From JAQVSH01 sp964451605 (GTDB taxonomy: Bacteria; Bacteroidota; Bacteroidia; Bacteroidales; UBA4181), in NCBI GenBank assembly GCA_964451605.1, contig CAYVJA010000011.1, forward strand, positions 1 through 55,326: a stretch of 55,326 nt of DNA. The letters are read 5' to 3'. Below the pieces are notes generated by a model. It had not been told where the DNA came from and ran no database searches. It saw only the letters and a list, made by a program, of their open reading frames with translations. Position numbers and translations under genes: made by a program. Shown one piece after another: positions 44,880 through 54,752 of the stretch (positions are counted from its first letter, which is position 1; every line of letters starts with the position of its first letter).

Positions 44880-46133
44880 TCAATTAACCACCTTATACCC
44901 TCTCCAACCGTAGTAAGCGCAAACAATAAAGCATACTAACGGAACAATGTAAGCCAACATGTAGAACTGTGGGTTAATATCCATCAGATGACCCGTGAGC
45001 GGAGGAAATACCACATTCCCCACAATCGCCATGACCAGAAATGCCGATCCGCTCTTGGTCTTGCTTCCCAATCCGTCCAGTGCCAGGGAAAACTGCGTTG
45101 GATACATAATAGACATAAAGAACGAAACTGCGAGCATGGCATATAACCCCACCATCCCGCCAAAGGACATAATCACACCACACAGCGCCACGTTGGCAAG
45201 GGCGTAAACCACCAACATATTCTGTGGCTTGAACTTAACCATTAACAGGGTTCCAATCCAGCGTCCCATCAGAAAAGCGAGCATATAGAATCCGAAGTAG
45301 GTGGTAGCAGTACTTTCGGCAAGGCCAACGTATTTACAACTATAGATCAGAAACATGGCGTTGATGGCTGTCTGACCGCCGTTGTAAAAGAACTGTGCAA
45401 TGACTCCCCAGCGAAGATGCGAACGATTAAGCACCTTAAAATCAATCAGTTTCTCTCCATGAAGATCACCCTCCTCATGCTCGCCTTCCTTAATTTTAGG
45501 CAGGTGTGAAAACACAAAGATCAGGGCAATCACTATCAGTACAACCGCCAATACCAAGTAGGGCAGTTTCATAGCATTGGTCTCAAACTGCACGAATCCT
45601 TCCCAACCTCCCGGATAGTCGGCAGGTATAGTTTTCGAAGTATAGTCTTTCCCGCTCAGTACCAGCTTGCTCAGAAACATAGCCGCGATAAACGCCCCCA
45701 ACCCGTTAAACGACTGAGCCAGGTTGAGCCGACGCGGAGCCGTTTCCGGATTGCCCAGAACGGTAACGTAAGGGTTGGCAGCCGTTTCGAGAAAGCACAT
45801 TCCGGTTGCAATGATAAAAAAGATGGCCAGATAGGCCCAGTACTGCTGAATAGCAGTGGCGGGGAAGAAGAGCAATCCGCCGAACGAAGCGATTAACAAT
45901 CCCATGATGATTCCGGCCTTGTAGCTGTACCGTTTCATAAACATGGCAATCGGAATGGGAAAGATGAAATAGGCTATCCAATAGCATGCTTCGGTCAGCG
46001 ATGCCTGGAAGGCACTCAACTCGAATGTCTTCATCAACTGCCGTATCATGGTCGGCAACAGATTACTACTAATAGCCCAAATAAAGAACAGGCTGAATAT
46101 CAGGATCAGGGAGATAATATTTTTATTTTTCAT
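44880..46133 (-). CDS. FucP-like MFS sugar permease
   Basis: A 417-residue inner-membrane transporter of the fucose:proton symporter family, with 12 predicted helices. Features: FFIWAISSNLLPTMI in helix 1, FLETAANPYVTVLGNPETAPRRLNLAQSFNGLGAF, which is the family signature around helices 4-5, and MYPTQFSLALDGLGSKTKSGSAF in the second half. It should import a hexose or pentose released by the locus enzymes. It lies 7 bp after the GH43-CBM6 gene on the same strand and ends at GH35. Confidence 0.9.
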   Translation of the reverse strand: MKNKNIISLILIFSLFFIWAISSNLLPTMIRQLMKTFELSAFQASLTEACYWIAYFIFPIPIAMFMKRYSYKAGIIMGLLIASFGGLLFFPATAIQQYWAYLAIFFIIATGMCFLETAANPYVTVLGNPETAPRRLNLAQSFNGLGAFIAAMFLSKLVLSGKDYTSKTIPADYPGGWEGFVQFETNAMKLPYLVLAVVLIVIALIFVFSHLPKIKEGEHEEGDLHGEKLIDFKVLNRSHLRWGVIAQFFYNGGQTAINAMFLIYSCKYVGLAESTATTYFGFYMLAFLMGRWIGTLLMVKFKPQNMLVVYALANVALCGVIMSFGGMVGLYAMLAVSFFMSIMYPTQFSLALDGLGSKTKSGSAFLVMAIVGNVVFPPLTGHLMDINPQFYMLAYIVPLVCFIVCAYYGWRGYKVVN

Positions 46134-46140
46134 GCGTCTG

Positions 46141-47454
46141 TTATTTTACCTTCCACCAGTCAAAGTTAAACATTTGCTGACCTTCGCCTTTAAAGAGAAG
46201 ACAGATATCGTGAATACCTTGGGTCTTGGCTATCTTACAGGAGTGTTCGGCCCAACGGGTAAGATCTCCGGTAGCTTTAACCGGACAGACACCTAAGAGG
46301 GGCCCGTCCACTCCGTTCAGCCTGATTTCTATGGATCCGCCTGCGGAAACCGCACCGGCAAATGCACTAAACCGGGTAGCCCCCTTGCCAAAATCGACAC
46401 TGCGAACGGTCAGATAATCGCCATTCTCAATCTGGCTAACATAGACTCCGGAGATGCTGTCGGAAGCCGTTTTCAGNNNNNNNNNNNNNNNNNNNNNNNC
46501 CTCTTTGGTAGGCGCCATCAGGGGGATGGTGCCATCGGCGTTGAACTCGAAAGGTTCTATACACACCGAGCGTTTAAAACCTCCGCCACCGGGAAGGGCG
46601 CCGTTGTGGTAGAAAAGATACGGTTTCCCTTTAAAATCAATCAAACCGGGATGGTTGGTAAATGCCCCTCCTCTTTGAATAACATGCATAATGGTATCGC
46701 GATACTCCCATGGGCCGGTAATGGTTTTCCCGGTAGAATAGGCCAAATGTTCGGGAACACCGCCGGCGGGATAGAGCAGATAAAAGAGATCTTTGCGCTT
46801 GTAGATCCAGGGACCCTCTTCGTACGAGGAGGGTCGCTTGTCGACATCTTTGGTCCGAATGTAGAAGCCCTCTTTGGTAAGCGGAACCTGCACCACACCC
46901 ACCTCCTTGTTGTAAGAGACCATATCGTCGTTCAGTTTCACATACCAAAGATTGGGGTTACCCCAGTAGAGGTAGGCCTGTCCGTCGTCGTCGATAAAGA
47001 CAGTCGGATCGATGTAACCGTATCCTACGAGCAGCGGCGCACCGATGGCATCCTTAAAGGGGCCGGTAGGCGAATCGGAAACGGCCACCCCAATGGCATT
47101 CCCTCCGTTCTTCTGGTTTACCGGAACATAATAATAGAACTTCCCGTTTCTGTACACGCATTGTCCTGCCCAGGCATCGCCACGAGCCCAAGAAAAATCT
47201 TTGTACGATAATACCGTTCCGTGATCGGTCCAGTTTACCATATCGGCCGACGAGAAACAGAACCAATTGTTCATGGTAAAGAAATTTCGCACCGTTACAT
47301 CCTCATCGTGCGAGGTGTAAACATACACTCTGCCGTTGTGCACCATAGGCGCAGGATCGGCGGTGTAATGGGTTTGAACAATGGGGTTTTGGGCAACGGC
47401 CAGCTGCATGGCAAGGCCCAGACCAAGAAGTGTGAAGGTTGACGTAGTACGCAT
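46141..47454 (-). CDS. GH43 glycosidase with C-terminal CBM6, short scaffold gap
   Basis: A 437-residue exported enzyme; ATG 47454 gives a signal peptide ending at LAVAQ, whereas TTG 47481 would add nine residues. The five-bladed GH43 propeller shows the catalytic base in HYTADPAPMVHNG, the pKa-modulating Asp in YGYIDPTVFIDDDG and the acid Glu in SSYEEGPWIYK. The C-terminal part (about 310-437) is a CBM6-like domain (GSIEIRLNGVDGPLLG, FNFDWWKVK). A run of 23 N lies between them with the frame preserved. It should release arabinose or xylose. It sits between the GH115 gene (32 bp) and the FucP permease (7 bp) on one strand. Confidence 0.9.
   Translation of the reverse strand: MRTTSTFTLLGLGLAMQLAVAQNPIVQTHYTADPAPMVHNGRVYVYTSHDEDVTVRNFFTMNNWFCFSSADMVNWTDHGTVLSYKDFSWARGDAWAGQCVYRNGKFYYYVPVNQKNGGNAIGVAVSDSPTGPFKDAIGAPLLVGYGYIDPTVFIDDDGQAYLYWGNPNLWYVKLNDDMVSYNKEVGVVQVPLTKEGFYIRTKDVDKRPSSYEEGPWIYKRKDLFYLLYPAGGVPEHLAYSTGKTITGPWEYRDTIMHVIQRGGAFTNHPGLIDFKGKPYLFYHNGALPGGGGFKRSVCIEPFEFNADGTIPLMAPTKEXXXXXXXXLKTASDSISGVYVSQIENGDYLTVRSVDFGKGATRFSAFAGAVSAGGSIEIRLNGVDGPLLGVCPVKATGDLTRWAEHSCKIAKTQGIHDICLLFKGEGQQMFNFDWWKVK
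46477..46499. other. Scaffold gap (23 N) inside the GH43-CBM6 gene
   Basis: Run of N at the junction of the catalytic and CBM6 domains. The frame is the same on both sides as assembled. Confidence 0.99.
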
Positions 47455-47485
47455 AAGTATAGATATAAACGGATTATTCAATAGA

Positions 47486-50059
47486 CTACTGTTGTTGTGA
47501 TTCTCTTCTATTCAACGACTCATCCATAAAAAGTGCCGAGGGTTGATAACCTCCCCAATCAATCACCAACTTCTCGAACACAATTCCCGGATCGAGCGGG
47601 GTGAGGGTAAGTAAATGGGTTCCATCGGATGTAACCGGCACTTCGAGTTTTACCTGTTTTTCAATCACCCGGCGAGCCACCGTGGGATAAAACCGGGAGT
47701 AGATATTTTCGGGTTTCTCGTTGAGATCGGCGTTGAAATTCACCTCCACTGCTTCGGCACCTTCGAAACCCGCCCGATAGCGGTGGCCATTTCGGTTACT
47801 AAATGCCAGGGTCGATTTTACCACCACATGCACAGTAACCGAACGCAAATCGGGAGGTAAGCTCATTTTATAAGAAATAGAGGCACCCTCAACCGGAAGC
47901 GAATAGGGCATTACGGCCACTCCTCCGAGGGTGCGTCCGGCAAAGGGGATGGCAGTCCACCTGGCTTCGGCAGCCTCTTTCAGCGAATAATAGTGAGGGG
48001 CCTCTATGGCAATATAACCTGCCGAGGCCGAAAAGAGGTAGTTCCCCACCGCATTTTCGGGTTCGGCAATACGGAATACCTGGGGCAATCGGTCGGCAGG
48101 AAAATTATCGTTCCACGAGGTATACCCAATCTTTTTCTGACTCATCATGTTTTTCCACTTACCGCCCGACATCACTTCGTTGTAATCGGTGCTGAGTTCG
48201 GCGTCTCTGGCAAAACAGCGTTCCACCTTGTCGGCCCAGGCATTGGCCTCCGGATTTCCGGCCGCATGAAGGGCATGGTTCATGGCCTGCGCATAATACA
48301 TCTCGTAGAGATTGGCCATGGCCTGCACCGGATAGAGAATCAGCTGCTTGTAGGCATCACGATAGTCCGGTTCAAGGCTCAGGTATTGTCGCAGTGCTTC
48401 GGCCTCCAACTTGATATATTCGTCCGACACACGCTTCCACTCGCCTGTGGCCAGATTATAGGTGCGGCGATCGAGCATCTCGGGGGTAACCCGTCCATTA
48501 TACTGGCAATAGAGGTTCAGGATTCGGGCGGCCTCTTCGGCCTGATCGTTGCCAAATTGACGGGCACAGAAAAGCCGGGTATGATCCAAAAGCGTTCCGG
48601 CCTGATATCGCTCCGGATTCCACGCCATATCCAGAAAAAGGGTAATGGGATACTCCATGGGCTTAATGTCGCCCACGTTGAGTACCCAAAGTTTATCCAC
48701 GCCATACTCGTACGTGAGTTGCAGCTGCTCCCACATATGCTGAACAGGGGTCACATAGAGCCATTTGGAATTGCGCGGCGCCCCCACATAATCTACATGG
48801 TAATAGATGCCCCAGCCCCCGGGATGCTTCCGTTCTTCGGCATTGGGCAACCGCCTGACATTTCCCCAATTGTCATCGCTCAAGAGAATAATCACATCGT
48901 CGGGCACCCGCAACCCCTGGTCGTAATAGTCGAGCACCTCCTTGTAGAGTGCCCACACCTGCGGCGTTTCGGCCGCAGGTTTTCCGGTTACCTTCTCGAT
49001 GATTTTTCGCTGATTTCTCATCACCGTTTCCAGTAGTTTCACATCGGTCTCTTTCGACATGGCCTCATCGCCATCGCCCCGCATACCTATAGTGATCAAA
49101 TCCTCCTTTTCCTTGACGCGTTCTATCCCTTCGCGGAAAAATTGATCGATTACCTTAGCGTTAGTACCATAATTCCAGGCTCCCGAAGCACCCCCTCTTC
49201 TTGCCCACTCCTGATGATTCCGGGCCATGGGTTCGTGGTGCGAGGTTCCGATAATGACCCCCATCTCATCGGCCAGCCGGCTGTTCACAGGGTCGTCCTG
49301 GTAGAAAGCCCATCCCCACATGGCCGGCCAGAGAAAATTACCCCGCAGACGAAGAATCAACTCAAAGACCCGGGCATAAAAGCGGTGATCGCCATAATCG
49401 GTTCCATAGGTATGCTTTACCCACCCGGTTAGACAGGGCGCCTCATCGTTGATAAAGATACCCCGGTACTTCACGGCCGGTTCGCCCCGGGTATAGATTC
49501 CGGGCTTTACATAGAGGTTGGTTTTCCTGGCAATGGGCACATCGGCCCACCAGTACCAGGGCGAAACCCCGATCTGTTCCGAAAGATCGTAAATGCCATA
49601 GATGGTACCCCGTCTGTCGCTTCCTGCTATCACCAGCGCACGCTCTACGCCCGGCATCGGATTTGCGACCGAGGTTATAATAAATTTTTCCCATTTCCCC
49701 CTCAGTGCGGTATCGTCCAACACCTTACGGCGAACCAGATCGTCAATCACCTTACTTTTGCCCAACGTCCCGGCAATGATAAGCTGCGCTGTGGTGCCTG
49801 TCTGGTCTACGTGCAACGCGGGCCTGGTTCCCGACACCTTTTCGATATCGTCCTGCAAATTTTTGTACGCCGTCAAAACGCCCCGATCATCGTCGGAACC
49901 GATCAGCATGGCCGACGATTTTCCTCCGGAAGTGATGCAGAAATAGCCTTGTCCATACTGTTCCGCCAAATAGTTCAAGCTGTCGGAGAGAGCAAAAACG
50001 GGTAAAACCGGCGATAACCAAAGAAGAAGTAAAAGAAGTGTCTTGTACATACCATCCAT
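47486..50059 (-). CDS. GH115 alpha-glucuronidase
   Basis: An 857-residue exported enzyme that removes glucuronic or 4-O-methylglucuronic acid from internal xylose residues of xylan. The signal peptide is LLLLLLWLSPVLPVFALS. The family is recognised by SDRRGTIYGIYDLSEQIGVSPWYWWADVP, YRGIFINDEAPCLTGW, LWPAMWGWAFYQDDPVN, GMRGDGDEAM and LLSDDNWGNVRRLP; a C-terminal beta-sandwich domain follows from about residue 680. ATG 50059 shares one base with the TAA of the esterase gene (TAATG), giving direct coupling; ATG 50050 is an alternative. Together with GH43 and the esterases it would debranch glucuronoarabinoxylan. Confidence 0.92.
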   Translation of the reverse strand: MDGMYKTLLLLLLWLSPVLPVFALSDSLNYLAEQYGQGYFCITSGGKSSAMLIGSDDDRGVLTAYKNLQDDIEKVSGTRPALHVDQTGTTAQLIIAGTLGKSKVIDDLVRRKVLDDTALRGKWEKFIITSVANPMPGVERALVIAGSDRRGTIYGIYDLSEQIGVSPWYWWADVPIARKTNLYVKPGIYTRGEPAVKYRGIFINDEAPCLTGWVKHTYGTDYGDHRFYARVFELILRLRGNFLWPAMWGWAFYQDDPVNSRLADEMGVIIGTSHHEPMARNHQEWARRGGASGAWNYGTNAKVIDQFFREGIERVKEKEDLITIGMRGDGDEAMSKETDVKLLETVMRNQRKIIEKVTGKPAAETPQVWALYKEVLDYYDQGLRVPDDVIILLSDDNWGNVRRLPNAEERKHPGGWGIYYHVDYVGAPRNSKWLYVTPVQHMWEQLQLTYEYGVDKLWVLNVGDIKPMEYPITLFLDMAWNPERYQAGTLLDHTRLFCARQFGNDQAEEAARILNLYCQYNGRVTPEMLDRRTYNLATGEWKRVSDEYIKLEAEALRQYLSLEPDYRDAYKQLILYPVQAMANLYEMYYAQAMNHALHAAGNPEANAWADKVERCFARDAELSTDYNEVMSGGKWKNMMSQKKIGYTSWNDNFPADRLPQVFRIAEPENAVGNYLFSASAGYIAIEAPHYYSLKEAAEARWTAIPFAGRTLGGVAVMPYSLPVEGASISYKMSLPPDLRSVTVHVVVKSTLAFSNRNGHRYRAGFEGAEAVEVNFNADLNEKPENIYSRFYPTVARRVIEKQVKLEVPVTSDGTHLLTLTPLDPGIVFEKLVIDWGGYQPSALFMDESLNRRESQQQ

Positions 50060-51630
50060 TATTGTTGGGTATCGGCCCATTTGGCTCCCTCGGGCGTTCT
50101 TCGCCAGGCAAAGTAGCTATCTAATACCCGCAACGAAGCTTCGTCGGGCACCGGACCGGCCGCCACCACCGGTCCCAGATAGATCACAGAGGGCTGCTGT
50201 TCGGAAAACTGAGGCCAGGGAGTCAACCCCTCACCGTTGGGATCGCCATTTTTTACAAATTGGGTCCAATAATTGCCCATAAGCTCCGACATATTGCGGT
50301 CTGCATCGGAGGTTCCACCCCGTTGGCTCCTGACATGCATAAAGACGTAGGCCACATCGGCACCGTGGGGCGTTCCGTGATCGGCCTGCGAAGATTCGGC
50401 AAGGAAGAGCGGATGTTGATCGAAATAGTATACGAAAACCTTCGACGTTCCGGTTTTCGATTGTAATCGTGCCCAACTCCAGGTGTGCCAGCCAAAGGCG
50501 GCATCGCGCATCAGATTCCTTGCACTCCGCGGCACACTCGTCTCGCCGGCAGGATAGGCCTTTAACAGGGTATCGGCAAAAGGACCGAACCTGCGTGCAA
50601 CGCCGTCGGCAAACTCCTGTGCGTTACGACCGGCCGAAAAACTCAACCCTTCGTCCGAATTGTATCCCGCCAGAATAGCTACATCGTTATATTTTTTAGC
50701 CTCATAAAGCGTGTACTGATCGCCGGGAATCACATACCCGTCGACGATGGGCCATGCACCCCCCATTCCCATACCCATAGGAAGCTTTCCGGCCTCCACC
50801 TTACGCAAATCGGCAATCGAAGTGGCACCGGCATTACGTACATACGCTATGCCATCCTGCTCAGCCTGAGCCAATGTCTTCATATTCTCACCCGGATAGG
50901 TTTGCGCCCGGGTAGGCCCAAACGACCCCCCGCTCTGCGAGATGGCACCCCGAAACAATCCTTTAGCCAGGGGAGAGGCGCACAACATACTAACCGAAAT
51001 AGCACCTGCCGACTCGCCAAAAATGGTAACCTTATCGGGATCGCCCCCAAAGGCAGCAATATTCTTTTTCACCCATTGCAGGCCGGCAATCTGATCGAGC
51101 AATCCATAGTTCCCCGATACTCCCTGCGAGTTCTCGGCGCTCAACTCAGGATGTGCCAGAAAACCAAGTTGACCCACCCGATAGGCAATAGTAACCAGTA
51201 CAACCCCCTTCCGCGCCAGATGTTCACCGTTGTGCACCGGATCGGAGGTCGATCCAAAACTGAAGCCACCCCCGTAAATCCACACCATAACCGGCAATTT
51301 CTCTTTCGGCGATCGGGCAGGTGTCCATACATTGAGGTAGAGACAATCTTCGCTTTTGCCCGATGCCGGATTTCCTCCTTGCATGGGGGCCGGGGCAAAC
51401 TCCCTTGCTGGTTTTACTCCATGCCACTTTTCAACCGGCTGCGGAGCCTTCCAGCGCAAATCACCAACCGGAGGCGCTGCAAAAGGAATCCCTTTGTAAA
51501 TAGCCAGATCGGAGGTGACAGTTCCCTCAATCACGCCCCCTTCAACACGGAGCTGACCGGGCTCAAGCGTTGTGCACGATGCGGTTACCATTGCAACTAC
51601 CAGCGCCAAAAGAAACGTTTTAGTCTTCAT
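50059..51630 (-). CDS. Carboxylesterase type B family lipoprotein
   Basis: A 523-residue alpha/beta hydrolase with a lipobox (VTASC, cysteine 19). Signatures: EDCLYLNVWTPA, the oxyanion loop WIYGGGFSFGS, the nucleophile serine in IFGESAGAISVSM, an acid in AGYNSDEGLSF and the histidine in HGTPHGADVAYVF. It should release acyl groups such as acetyl or hydroxycinnamoyl from decorated xylan; the family cannot tell which. Preceded at 11 bp by the SGNH hydrolase and followed by GH115 with a 1-base overlap, which supports a joint role in debranching. Confidence 0.9.
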   Translation of the reverse strand: MKTKTFLLALVVAMVTASCTTLEPGQLRVEGGVIEGTVTSDLAIYKGIPFAAPPVGDLRWKAPQPVEKWHGVKPAREFAPAPMQGGNPASGKSEDCLYLNVWTPARSPKEKLPVMVWIYGGGFSFGSTSDPVHNGEHLARKGVVLVTIAYRVGQLGFLAHPELSAENSQGVSGNYGLLDQIAGLQWVKKNIAAFGGDPDKVTIFGESAGAISVSMLCASPLAKGLFRGAISQSGGSFGPTRAQTYPGENMKTLAQAEQDGIAYVRNAGATSIADLRKVEAGKLPMGMGMGGAWPIVDGYVIPGDQYTLYEAKKYNDVAILAGYNSDEGLSFSAGRNAQEFADGVARRFGPFADTLLKAYPAGETSVPRSARNLMRDAAFGWHTWSWARLQSKTGTSKVFVYYFDQHPLFLAESSQADHGTPHGADVAYVFMHVRSQRGGTSDADRNMSELMGNYWTQFVKNGDPNGEGLTPWPQFSEQQPSVIYLGPVVAAGPVPDEASLRVLDSYFAWRRTPEGAKWADTQQ

Positions 51631-51641
51631 CTCCTTGCGAA

Positions 51642-52838
51642 TCAGTTAACTGTTTTTTCAGTAAAAAGCCTTACATCCACCGACTCTCCGAGCACCCTGT
51701 ACCCCTCGGCATTGGGGTGAAGCCAGTCGTTAGAGTACTCCTTACGCAATCGAATCGTATCGGCCGGATCGCGGAGGGCCTTGTCGAAATCGAGGCAACT
51801 ATCAAAATTGCCGGGCTTACGTATCCAAAGGTTCACCTCCTGCCTGACCGCTTCATGTTCGGGAGAGTAGTATCCATGCCCTTTAAAAGGGGTAATGGTT
51901 GCGCCAAAAATGGGCAGGCCGGCCTCCCGGGACCTGGAAATCAGGGTTGAAAGGGCTCCGATTACCTTTTCGGCCGAAGCACCCCCTCCAATGTCGTTTA
52001 CCCCGTAAAAAACAATGGCAAAACCCACCCCTGACTGCTCCAGGATATCCTTCCTAAAACGCGATACCCCGGAAGTGGTAAGCAGGGTGGCCCCGATTCC
52101 CATATTTACCACCCCGATGTGTGCGGTAGCTGAGTCGGAAAGCAACCTCTCCGAAAGGATATCGGTCCATCGGTTCATCAGGCCGCCGTGCAAGCCGTAT
52201 CCATCGGTAATGGAGTTGCCAAGCACCGCTACGGTAAGTGCCGACGGAGGGGCCAACACCTCAATACCCTGAATATGATACCACCTTTCAATGGGCACTC
52301 CCTCCGAAAAGAGAGGATTGGCCGATTGATTTCCGGTCAGAATATAGGAGTCGGCACGCGATCCGTAATGATGGGTCATGTCGGGTGCCGTTTTGCAGGC
52401 TCCGTACCAGGTAGAAATGGCCATATGCATACCCGGAGTGAGCCGGAAAGCAACCGGATCGGAAGTAATCTCCGAAAAGGGAGCCAGCGTCACCTCCTCC
52501 TTTCCCCCGAAGGCCACTTTGGTGATTGACTTGTCATCGACTGCCGATTTCCCCTTTTCCAGAAGTGCAGCCAGCGTTACCGCCTTCAGCGTTACAGGCG
52601 TGGCAGAGGTGACGTTCGAAAATTTGAGCCTGAGCGTATCTCCTCCAATTGATACCCGAACCACCTGCCGGAGCGTATTATTCTCGAGATAGGGCGCCGG
52701 AGGCGTATTGGTGCCGGCTGCATAGGGAGAGGCACCCCAGGTGGCAACCCACTTCTGACCCCGGGCCGTAACCGGAACCAAAAGAAGGAGAAGTAGAATT
52801 GCCCCTGCGAACGCTTTACGTAAACTGCCTCTTACCAT
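51642..52838 (-). CDS. SGNH/GDSL-family esterase
   Basis: A 398-residue exported esterase with a signal peptide (ILLLLLVPVTARGQ). The N-terminal half is a beta domain (WVATWGASPYAAGTN, LRLKFSNVTSATPVTL) and the C-terminal half is the SGNH fold: block I VAVLGNSITDGYG, block II NMGIGA, block III YGVNDIGG and block V DWLHPNAEGYRVLG with the catalytic Asp and His. The likely role is deacetylation of plant polysaccharide. It lies between GH43 and the carboxylesterase in a tight operon. Confidence 0.9.
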   Translation of the reverse strand: MVRGSLRKAFAGAILLLLLLVPVTARGQKWVATWGASPYAAGTNTPPAPYLENNTLRQVVRVSIGGDTLRLKFSNVTSATPVTLKAVTLAALLEKGKSAVDDKSITKVAFGGKEEVTLAPFSEITSDPVAFRLTPGMHMAISTWYGACKTAPDMTHHYGSRADSYILTGNQSANPLFSEGVPIERWYHIQGIEVLAPPSALTVAVLGNSITDGYGLHGGLMNRWTDILSERLLSDSATAHIGVVNMGIGATLLTTSGVSRFRKDILEQSGVGFAIVFYGVNDIGGGASAEKVIGALSTLISRSREAGLPIFGATITPFKGHGYYSPEHEAVRQEVNLWIRKPGNFDSCLDFDKALRDPADTIRLRKEYSNDWLHPNAEGYRVLGESVDVRLFTEKTVN

Positions 52839-52854
52839 ACCGATGCGTCAGTTG

Positions 52855-54630
52855 TTAAAGATTCTGTTGTACGCCCGAACTGTTGGCCGAAGTGGCATAT
52901 AGCCCCAACAAACAACCGGTAAAGCCACCGGCCACATCGGTCGAAAGGATATCACCCGAAACGGCGTTGCCCAACTGCACAAAATCGGTTCCATTGGCAG
53001 CATAAGAAAACTGGTACTTGTCGCCCTCGGCCGAAACCTGCAAACGAATCGGTTTGCTAAGATCGACAACTACAGAAGCCACCACCTGGCTGTTTAGCTC
53101 ACGGCTGCGGGGCCCTTTCCGGGCATTGCGTTCGAGCAGAAGCGTATACTTACCCTCTTTCATAGTAACGCCGTACACATAATTGTAGCTTTCGCTCTGA
53201 AGGCATACAATCCCTGCCAGATCTTTTTCCGACTTCGGCTTATAATCCATGGTCACAGCATACGAAAAGGTATTGTGCATCTGCCGGTAAAAAAGCGTAG
53301 AAGTGGGCTTCACCTCCTTGATATGGGTAGCAAAAGGATTGATTTTGATTCCCCCTTTTACCCGCTCCATAAAGGCTTCGCGCGGCCCTCTCAGCCCAAT
53401 CCATCGAAAATCGAGTTTATCGGACGAGAAGTCCTCTTTATACACAAAGTTCCCGTTCGGGAAGAAAGCGCCTCCGGCTGTCTGATTCTTGACCCCTTTG
53501 GGCGTTTTCAGCTTCGGCTCCAAAGGCACCAGTCCATTTTCGAATACCGGGAACTCACCCGACCAATCGACCGGAAGGATGAAGGTTTCACGCCCGGTAT
53601 TCACCCGAAGAGAATCGTTGGGGCGCACGGCCAGAAAGACCCCGTAATACTTACCGTCGGGGCCGGGCACAAGGTCGGCATGTCCCGCCCAATCCACTTT
53701 ATTCACACGATCGACAGGAAAATGGCGCTGGGTGAGGATAGGATTACTTGGCGCAGGGACAAAGGGTCCGGTAGGGCTGTCGCTTTTGAAGATCACCTCG
53801 CTATGCCAATTGCCGGTACCCCCTTCGGCGCACATCAGATAATACTTGCCGTTTTTCTTATAGATATGAGGCGCCTCAATCCAGATGGGCTTTTTAGCAA
53901 GATCTACCCCGCCGTTCACAATCACCTTGTCGGTACCGGGAATCACCTTGTCGGTGGCCACATCGTACTCCCAAACCTTAATAACCCGGTGCCCGTTATA
54001 GAGCTCCTGGTCTCTGGCAGGCGCATCATTATGCACAATATAGGCCTTCCCGTTATCATCAAAGAAAATAGAGGGATCAATCCCGCCAAAATCGAGCCTG
54101 ATCGGTTCGCTCCATCCTTTACGAGGATCTTTGGTTTTCACAATAATATTGCCTCCTCTGCCTGCAAAAGCGGTCACAATCATGTAAAAGGTATCGTTGT
54201 TCGGATTATAGGTAATGCCCGGCGCATAGACCCCCATACTGATACCTGTGTCGTGCGTATCGAGCTGCGAAACACGGTCGAGCACATGCCCAATCTGCGT
54301 CCAGTTTACCAGATCGGTAGAATGGAAAATGGGAACTCCCGGAAACATTGCAAACGACGAACAGACCAGATAGTAATCGTTGCCCTTCCTACAGATAGCC
54401 GGATCGGGATAACACCCCTGCAGAATCGGATTATAAAACTCATCCCCGGCAAGCGGATTTTCGGTATACACCCTGTCATTACCCTGGTAAACAAACTGCG
54501 AAAAAACCGGAGCGGCCAATTCGGGCGAAGATACAACCTGGGCCGAAAGAGCCGAAACCGATAAAAAGAGAGATGCCGACAATGCCAAACGGCCTGCCCG
54601 GGCAAAAAAATGCGCTGCAATTCTTTTCAT
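52855..54630 (-). CDS. GH43 beta-xylosidase/alpha-L-arabinofuranosidase with C-terminal concanavalin-A-like domain
   Basis: A 591-residue exported enzyme. The GH43 propeller shows the base Asp in GCYPDPAICRK, the modulating Asp in FGGIDPSIFFDDNG and the acid Glu in PIWIEAPHIYKKNG. From about residue 400 a beta-sandwich begins (FVYKEDFSSDKLDFRWIGLRG; FYRQMHNTFSYAVTMDY), the C-terminal domain typical of GH43 xylosidases. It precedes the SGNH gene by 16 bp. Upstream 54631-54732 has a near-match to the -7 box (TACTTTTA) on the minus strand. Likely releases xylose or arabinose from oligosaccharides. Confidence 0.92.
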   Translation of the reverse strand: MKRIAAHFFARAGRLALSASLFLSVSALSAQVVSSPELAAPVFSQFVYQGNDRVYTENPLAGDEFYNPILQGCYPDPAICRKGNDYYLVCSSFAMFPGVPIFHSTDLVNWTQIGHVLDRVSQLDTHDTGISMGVYAPGITYNPNNDTFYMIVTAFAGRGGNIIVKTKDPRKGWSEPIRLDFGGIDPSIFFDDNGKAYIVHNDAPARDQELYNGHRVIKVWEYDVATDKVIPGTDKVIVNGGVDLAKKPIWIEAPHIYKKNGKYYLMCAEGGTGNWHSEVIFKSDSPTGPFVPAPSNPILTQRHFPVDRVNKVDWAGHADLVPGPDGKYYGVFLAVRPNDSLRVNTGRETFILPVDWSGEFPVFENGLVPLEPKLKTPKGVKNQTAGGAFFPNGNFVYKEDFSSDKLDFRWIGLRGPREAFMERVKGGIKINPFATHIKEVKPTSTLFYRQMHNTFSYAVTMDYKPKSEKDLAGIVCLQSESYNYVYGVTMKEGKYTLLLERNARKGPRSRELNSQVVASVVVDLSKPIRLQVSAEGDKYQFSYAANGTDFVQLGNAVSGDILSTDVAGGFTGCLLGLYATSANSSGVQQNL

Positions 54631-54728
54631 ACTGCTGAAATGAGTTAAACGATCTGAAAGTAAAAGTAAACCGAACCTTCACAGACGGCTTCCAATTTCA
54701 GACATAATGTATTAAAGAATAGATAAAC

Positions 54729-54752
54729 CGCACTAACGCATTAGCGCATCAA
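54729..54752. repeat. Tandem repeat, period 8 (CGCACTAA / CGCATTAG / CGCATCAA)
   Basis: Three imperfect 8-bp units that span the stop codon and last codons of the beta-helix gene. It has the same period and similar base pattern as the arrays at 35561-35640, so it is probably part of the same class of intergenic repeat. Confidence 0.55.

Noticed and set aside
47993..49036. Open frame of 347 codons antisense to GH115
   Set aside because: Shadow of the GH115 codon bias; no domain seen.
53275..54564. Open frame of 429 codons antisense to GH43
   Set aside because: Long, but rich in His, Arg and Gly as expected of a shadow frame; the GH43 frame has all catalytic residues.
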